In this document: in pieces, positions 58,511 to 64,000 of the stretch | Layout: every line of letters starts with the position of its first letter | Numbering within the stretch: position 1 is the first letter of the stretch | Assembly: GCF_019703515.2 (NCBI RefSeq) | Contig: NC_059374.1 | Coordinates: 17,243,095-17,307,094 of the forward strand | Origin: Myxocyprinus asiaticus | Lineage: Eukaryota > Chordata > Actinopteri > Cypriniformes > Catostomidae | Reading direction: 5' to 3' | Length of the DNA stretch: 64,000 nucleotides | Notes under the pieces: model-generated | The model's database searches: none | What the model was told of the DNA's origin: nothing | What the model saw: only the letters and a program-made list of their open reading frames with translations | Program-made: the position numbers and the translations under genes

Positions 58511-59303
58511 ACCTGGGCGGATGCCCAGCGAAGTGAATCGTGCAGCCGAGTCGGACGGTCCGGACCAGCCCTCGCGACGGACTGGAAAGCGCAAGCCATG
58601 CACCCGAGTTCCGCGCAAGGGGGACCAAAGGGACAACGTCATCGGATGTACCGGCGGGTGGGGCCTCGCGGCGGGGCGGAGCTTGAGGTGCCACACCACA
58701 TCGTGGCCGTGCTGAGTCCGAGGACATCGAAGCACTTACCTGGCTCCTTGTGACCACCCCCGGAACAGCCTGGGACGGGGGAGGAAGAGGCCTGCCCTCA
58801 TGACCCGTGGAGACTGTCACATCGGGGGCGGATTTGTGCCACAGCTGGGCGCTCAGGGCGGGAGACCGCCGCTGGAGCGCCAACCTGCCAAATGGAGTGG
58901 TGGACGGTGGTCGTGATGCCAGCCGTACACACCGAATATGTGACCCAGGGAACAAGGAAACCACTCTTGCGGAGCTCTTGAGTACTGCAGCCACTTGGGC
59001 ATGCAGCGCAATTAAATGCAAAAGGTAACAAAAAGAAGATCTGCTTACCAGCTCCAGAGCAGTGGGTTTCGTTGTCCCTGGGTCGCCCGTCTCTGGGGCG
59101 CTTCGAAGACCTCCGTGGGTTCTTCGGTGCCGGCTGTGAGACGGGTGGCGTTGGCTTCCTGCGGTGGGCTCCACGCCGGGGCCGGGCCGGAGGGGCGGGC
59201 TGCGGCGGAGCCGGTGCAGTCACCGCAGGGGGACGCCCTCGGCGATGAGTAGATGGGGGGATCTTGAGCCACGCCGGGGCAGGACAAGCCGGCTAGCATC
59301 CAT

Positions 59304-60471
59304 CTACTGCTCTACCATCGAGAACTGCTGGGCAAAGTCCTCGACAGTGTCGCCGAATAGGCCCGCCTGGAAAATGGGGGCAGCAAGGAATCGTGTCCTG
59401 TCGGCCTCACCCATCTCGACCAGGTTGAGCCAAAGGTGGCGCTCCTGGACCACTAGTGTGGCCATCGTCCGCCCGGGAGACCGCGCCGTGACCTCCGTCG
59501 CTCGGAAAGCGAGGTCGGTCGCCGAGCGCAGTTCCTGCATCAATCCTGGGGCGGAACTACCCTCGTGCAGTTCCTTTAGCGCCTTGGCGGACTTGCAGGA
59601 GAGCCATGGCGTGCAGGGCAGAGGCGGCTTGTCCAGCAGCGCCGTAGGCTTTGACCGTCAGAGACGACGTAAACCTACAGGCCTTGGACGGGGGCTTTGG
59701 GCACCCACGCCAGGTGGCGGCGCTCTGTGGGCATAGGTGCACCGCGAGCGCCTTTATCCACCGGGGGATTGCCGAATAACCCTTGGCCGCCCCACCATCG
59801 AGGGTAGTGAGAGCGGGGAAGCTGAAAAGATCGGGACCAGGCAGTAAAAGGTGCCTCCCGCGATCTTGTCAGCTCTTCATGCACTTCCGGGAAGAAAGGA
59901 ACGGGGCGGGGCGTGGCTTTGAGCGGCGCCGCGAGCCCAGGAACCAATCACAGAGCCGCGAGGGTTCAGGGAAGAGCAGTGAAATCCACTCTAACCGACG
60001 CTCGCGGCTGTCCGGGAAAGCATGTCGTCATCTCCGCGTCAGCCTGTGACTGGGCGATCGACCCCGAAGGGAGGAGCCCAGCCGAGGCTTCCGACTGGAC
60101 GAGCCCGCTCTCCGATGCTGCGCTCGAGAGCTCATCACTTTCGCGGGCTCCGAATAAGAGGTCGAACTCGCTTTTAGACGAGCCGGCGGACTCACCCGGA
60201 AGCCCGATCGGGGCAGACGAGCGTGCTGGGGAATGGGAGTTCCGCGGGGGGATACCCGGCGGAGGCGGTCCCATTGGGGTCCCCAAATCGCCCCCAGTGC
60301 TAGCCGCGCTGGCCTCAAACCCGTGGGTAAAAGGACCGAGGCGGGAGCCTCTGGGGTGGCTCGCTTCCTTACGAAGGCGAGCCTCGACCGCAACGTTGCC
60401 ATGGACACATTCTCGCAATGAGAATGTGACCATCCACGAACGCTGTCTCCGCGTGAGCAGTGCCCAGACAC
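59304..60471 (-). pseudogene. DIRS copy 2 gag-like ORF, broken
   Basis: Blocks in order on the minus strand: SHSHCENVSMATLRSRLAFV (60471 frame), PVPFFPEVHEELTRSREAPF (59947 frame), HLCPQSAATWRGCPKPPSKA (59742 frame), and MATLVVQERHLWLNLVEMGE with GLFGDTVEDFAQQFSMVEQ (59543 frame). They parallel copy 1 exactly. Several frameshifts. No recognised domain beyond the short Cys/His block. Confidence 0.78.
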
Positions 60472-60786
60472 GAAAGACAGTGATCGTGACCGTTAGAAGG
60501 CGAGAGATAACGAGCACAACCAGGAATAACACACAATCGGAAAAGCATCTTTAAAAAGACGCGTCTTTAAAAAGACGTTCCGTGTGTGCGCTCTTTTAGA
60601 GAAATATATACTCTTTTAGAGGGGAAAAATGCTCTTTCAGAAAATATACTCTCTAGTTTTTCTGCCGAAGCGCCCAGGGGCGTTCTCTGCAGTGCACCAG
60701 TGCAGAGGAGGGAGAAGCCGCTGAAATGCGCCGTCAGATCCAGCAGGTGAATGAACAGTAGTATTCAGCTCAATGAGCATGACCGT

Positions 60787-60961
60787 TCGGCTCCGAAGAG
60801 AAAATCTGAATGAGTGGTTGCATACCAGCTCCTTTTATACCCGTATGTTCGGGGGAGTGGCATGCAAATACCACTCGCCAATTTTCATTGGCCTTTTATC
60901 AAAGACCAGAGGTGTCTCGGGCTCCCAAGAGTGACCCCTAGTGTCACTACATCGACACCAA
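60787..60961 (-). repeat. DIRS copy 2 left inverted terminal repeat
   Basis: Inverse of 54695-54870. About 26 bp of outer left terminus (to 60987) follow. Confidence 0.9.
60832..60839 (-). promoter_or_regulatory. TATA box in DIRS copy 2 left ITR
   Basis: TATAAAAG on the minus strand inside the left ITR, placed to drive the gag-RT-recombinase strand. Function is inferred. Confidence 0.5.
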
Positions 60962-60987
60962 TGTCGAGTGAGTGACAGATAGGGAAC

Positions 60988-62471
60988 TTATTGCGAGGGA
61001 ATGCAAACTATTGCGAGGGAACGGAAAACTTATTGCGAGGGAATGCAAACTATTGTGAGGGAACGCAAACTATTGTGAGGGAACGCAAACTATTGTGAGG
61101 GAACGCAAACTATTGTGAGGGCATGCAAAACTTACTGCAAGGGAAAGCAAACTATTGCGGGGGAATGGCAAACTTATTGTGAGGGAACACAAACTATTGC
61201 GAGGGCACGCAAAACATATTGCGAGAGCATTACAAAACATATTGCGAGGGAACGCAAACTATTGCGAGGGAACGGAAAACTTATTGCGAGGGAATGCAAA
61301 CTATTGTGAGGGAATGCAAAACTTATTGCGAGGGAACGCAAACTATTGCGAGGGAATGCAAAACTTGTTGAGAGGGAATGCAAACTATTGCGAGGGCACA
61401 CAAAACGTATTGCTAGGGAACGCAAACTATTGCGAGGGCACACAAAACTTATTGTGAGGGAACACAAACTATTGCGAGAGCACGCAAAACATATTGCGAG
61501 GGCATCAAAAAGCATATTGCAAGAGAACACAATCTATTGAGAGGGAATGCAAAACGTATTGTGAGGAAACACAAACTATTGCAAGAGAACGCAAACTATT
61601 GTGAAGGAATGCAAAACTTATTGCGAGTGATCACAAACTATTGCGAGGGCACGCAAAACATATTGCGAGAGCATTACAAAACATATTGCAAGGGAATGCA
61701 AACTATTGCGAGGGAACGCAAAACTTATTGTGAGGGAACGCAAACTATTGCGAGGGCACACAAAATTTATTGTGAGGGAACGCAAACAATTGAGAGGGAA
61801 TGCAAAACTTATTGCGAGGGAACGCAAAACGAATTGCGAGAAAACGTAACTGTCACGTGGGAATGCAAATCTTATTGCGAGGGAACGCAAACTATTGCAA
61901 GGGCATGCAAAATTTAAAGCAAGGGAAAGCAAACTACTGCGAGGCAATGCAAAACTTATTATGAGGGAACACAAACTATTGCGAGAGCACGCAAAACATA
62001 TTGCGAGGGCATCAAAAAGCATATTGCAAAGGAACACAAACTATTGAGAGGGAATGCAAAACTTATTGCGAGGGAACACAAACTATTGCGAGGGAACGCA
62101 AACTATTGTGAAGGAATGCAAAACTTATTGCGAGTGATCGTAAACTATTGTGAGGGCACGCAAAACTTATTGCGAGGGAACGCAAACTATTGCGAGGGAA
62201 TGCAAAACTTGTTGAGAGGGAATGCAAACTATTGCGAGGGCACACAAAACGTATTGCTAGGGAATGCAAACTATTGCGAGGGCACACAAAACTTATTGCA
62301 AGGGAAAGCAAACTATTGCGAGAGAACACCAAACTTATTGTGAGGGAACACAAACTATTGCGGGAGCACGCAAAACATATTGCGAGGGCATCAAAAAGCA
62401 TATTGCAAGAGAACACAAACTATTGAGAGGGAACGCAAACTATTGTGAAGGAATGCAAAACTTATTGCGAG
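60988..62471. repeat. Hairpin-bearing satellite array, right block
   Basis: The same alternating 20/22-bp units as 52760-54642, all in one orientation here as far as read. The left boundary is the DIRS insertion. Before that insertion the two blocks were one array of about 3.4 kb. Confidence 0.93.
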
Positions 62472-64000
62472 TGTAGGGCTTTACTGGTTGTTTAGATCAG
62501 TGTTACTATCAGAAATAATTAATAATTATTTCTGTAGTTATTAATTAATATTTAATCAATTGAATCTAACTCATTAAAACCTCATATGGGGCTCCAGTAA
62601 ATGTAGTGTGCTATGTTTAGGAGCAAGTTTGGTTATTAGCAATAATTAATAATTATCAAAGATAATTATTAACTATTAAAATCAATAGAACACTGATGAC
62701 AATCAATGTTAGTTTTTTAAGATAATCGTTAACTGTTAACATCGATGAAACATTAATTAAAATTAACACTAGCTTATTGATCATTCAAATTCAACAACCA
62801 TCAAAGATAATTATCAATTATCAAAAATCAATAGAATATTAATAAGGATTAACATTGACGGGGCACCACCCTGGAATCAGGGGCTAATAACCAAATAGTA
62901 AAACAGTCTCAATATTAAGATTGTTTTCTTAGGAAAATCGACATCCGAAGAATATCGATTTTCGGGAAAAAAACAATGAATGAAGGTTTGAATCCGAGCA
63001 CTGACATCCCGTCAGCATGACACAGGCGTATACAAAACAAACCAAAACACTTCTCTTTGTAATATAAACATGGTTTATTTATGCAGTAATATCAATTAAT
63101 AATTAATACAATGCAGTCAATAAACTTCCAATTTACAACTACAAACTAAACAGTGACATGATTAGATATGGAAATAAAATAATCCTATAACACATAAGGT
63201 GTGTGTGTGACAGTGTGTGTGTGTGTCAGTGTGGTTAGTACGAGAGAGAGAGAGAGAGAAGTGACAGCCATAAAGCCGATTTCGCGATAGTGGGAGAGAA
63301 AGCAGCTCTCAGTTTATCACTCAGAGACGCGGTTTTACGAGCGGGGCTCGTAAAAGTCCCGCGTTATTTGACTCTTTAATGGATGAACTCAGTTGCTGTC
63401 TCACCCGCGATGGCGAAATTGCACAACAATCCAATTTGGTTGGACCACAATACAGCAAAACAAATTTGTGATAATTAATACCCTGAGTATTAATAATGAG
63501 CGGACATGGCGGTCCGTAAACTGTACAAGCAAAAACCTTGAAACACAAGAATAACATACTATAATATTCTATCTCTGCCCAGACGTAAACCTCTTACTTG
63601 AATCGCATGAGGACACAGGTAGAATGTGTTTTCCTCCGTCCTTTAACTCTGACCCGGTTCCTTGAGGCTCGGGTGATGACGGGAGGCCGTTTCCTCGCTC
63701 TGTCGGCGGGCGGTACGGCTGTTGATTCTCGGCGGGCTGGCGGAGAACTCAGAAATGTCGACTTGATTGAAGATGGAAGAGAAATCTTTAATCTCTTCAC
63801 TTCTGTAGGCAAACGGATAAAGATGCGAATTGCTCGGCCATCTCCTTCGGATCCGTTAGAGTGTTCGGTTGAACACAGAGTAATCTCAACTCGTCCAGCG
63901 AGATGGAGATTGTATGGCCACAGTTTCAAGTCGGACATTACTTCCTTGTGCCACGAGGTTGCACCTGAGAGCAGCAAAGAGCTGTGACCACACGCTGCAA
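62472..64000. other. Unassigned segment abutting the satellite; possible mobile element, continues past the window
   Basis: Starts TGTAGGGCTTTACTGG exactly where the satellite stops. 62510-62880 is AT-rich with many AATAATTA/TAATTATC inverted motifs. (GT)n and (GA)n runs lie at 63200-63262. From 63594 both strands are open for over 120 codons (minus-strand MLLSGATSWHKEVMSDLKLW; plus-strand VGKRIKMRIARPSPSDPLEC). I recognise no domain in either, so neither is called a gene. A TG start at a clean junction would suit an LTR, but no end or partner is visible. Confidence 0.35.

Larger units (their letters stand above)
54643..60987 (-). mobile_element. DIRS-type retrotransposon, longer copy, inserted in the satellite
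   Basis: On the minus strand it runs from 60987 to 54643: left inverted repeat, gag, RT/RNase H, tyrosine recombinase, internal complementary region, right inverted repeat with extension. Both ends carry the triplet GTT (AAC on the plus strand at 54643-54645 and 60985-60987), and joining the flanks rebuilds a normal satellite unit. There is no conventional target duplication beyond the triplet, as expected for recombinase-mediated insertion. It keeps the RT palm and recombinase N-terminus lost by copy 1, but has frame breaks in every gene. Confidence 0.93.

Noticed and set aside
63594..63987. Requiem-domain exon of dpf1
   Set aside because: Neither frame shows d4-family N-terminal motifs, and no splice borders of suitable phase were seen.

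Overview
This is vertebrate nuclear DNA, almost certainly from a cyprinid-type teleost. The AT-rich, stop-rich background, microsatellites, tRNA-headed SINEs, several Tc1/mariner lineages, short DNA-transposon repeats and DIRS elements all fit fish. The one host gene I recognise is on the minus strand. It is the 3' two-thirds of dpf1 (neuro-d4, a BAF chromatin-remodelling subunit), in seven exons at 48.9, 41.8, 39.8, 5.9, 5.7, 5.5 and 3.7 kb. Every splice site and phase fits. One short exon between the C2H2 finger and the first PHD finger was not found, and the N-terminal exons lie upstream (above 49 kb) and were not seen.

Layout. 1-3.7 kb: the region downstream of dpf1, with a foldback/minisatellite element nested in a tRNA-like SINE. 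3.7-6 kb: the double-PHD exons. 6-39.7 kb: one very large repeat-filled intron holding MITEs, a PIF/Harbinger remnant, a solo LTR (17.6-18.4), a hAT MITE, a deleted DIRS retrotransposon on the plus strand (19.3-24.6), SINEs and Tc1 relics. 39.7-42 kb: two dpf1 exons flanking a Tc1 relic. 42.8-47.1 kb: three Tc1-type insertions in one AT-rich microsatellite, one with an intact 370-aa DD34E transposase. 48.9 kb: a dpf1 exon. 49.5-52.0 kb: a gag-only LTR retrotransposon with a 5-bp target duplication. 52.7-62.5 kb: a roughly 42-bp hairpin-containing satellite split by a 6.3-kb minus-strand DIRS element. 62.5-64 kb: an unassigned TG-starting segment with open frames.

The genes do not work together as a system. 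The window is one host gene whose introns have become a mobile-element reservoir. The most informative parts are structural: the DIRS ends with GTT triplets at a reconstructable satellite target, the satellite with inverted blocks, the gag-only LTR element whose protein tail is three successive tandem peptide repeats, and a SINE whose insertion site can be read from a paralogous empty copy 7 kb away. I saw no bacterial-type system, CRISPR array, rRNA gene or convincing functional tRNA gene.
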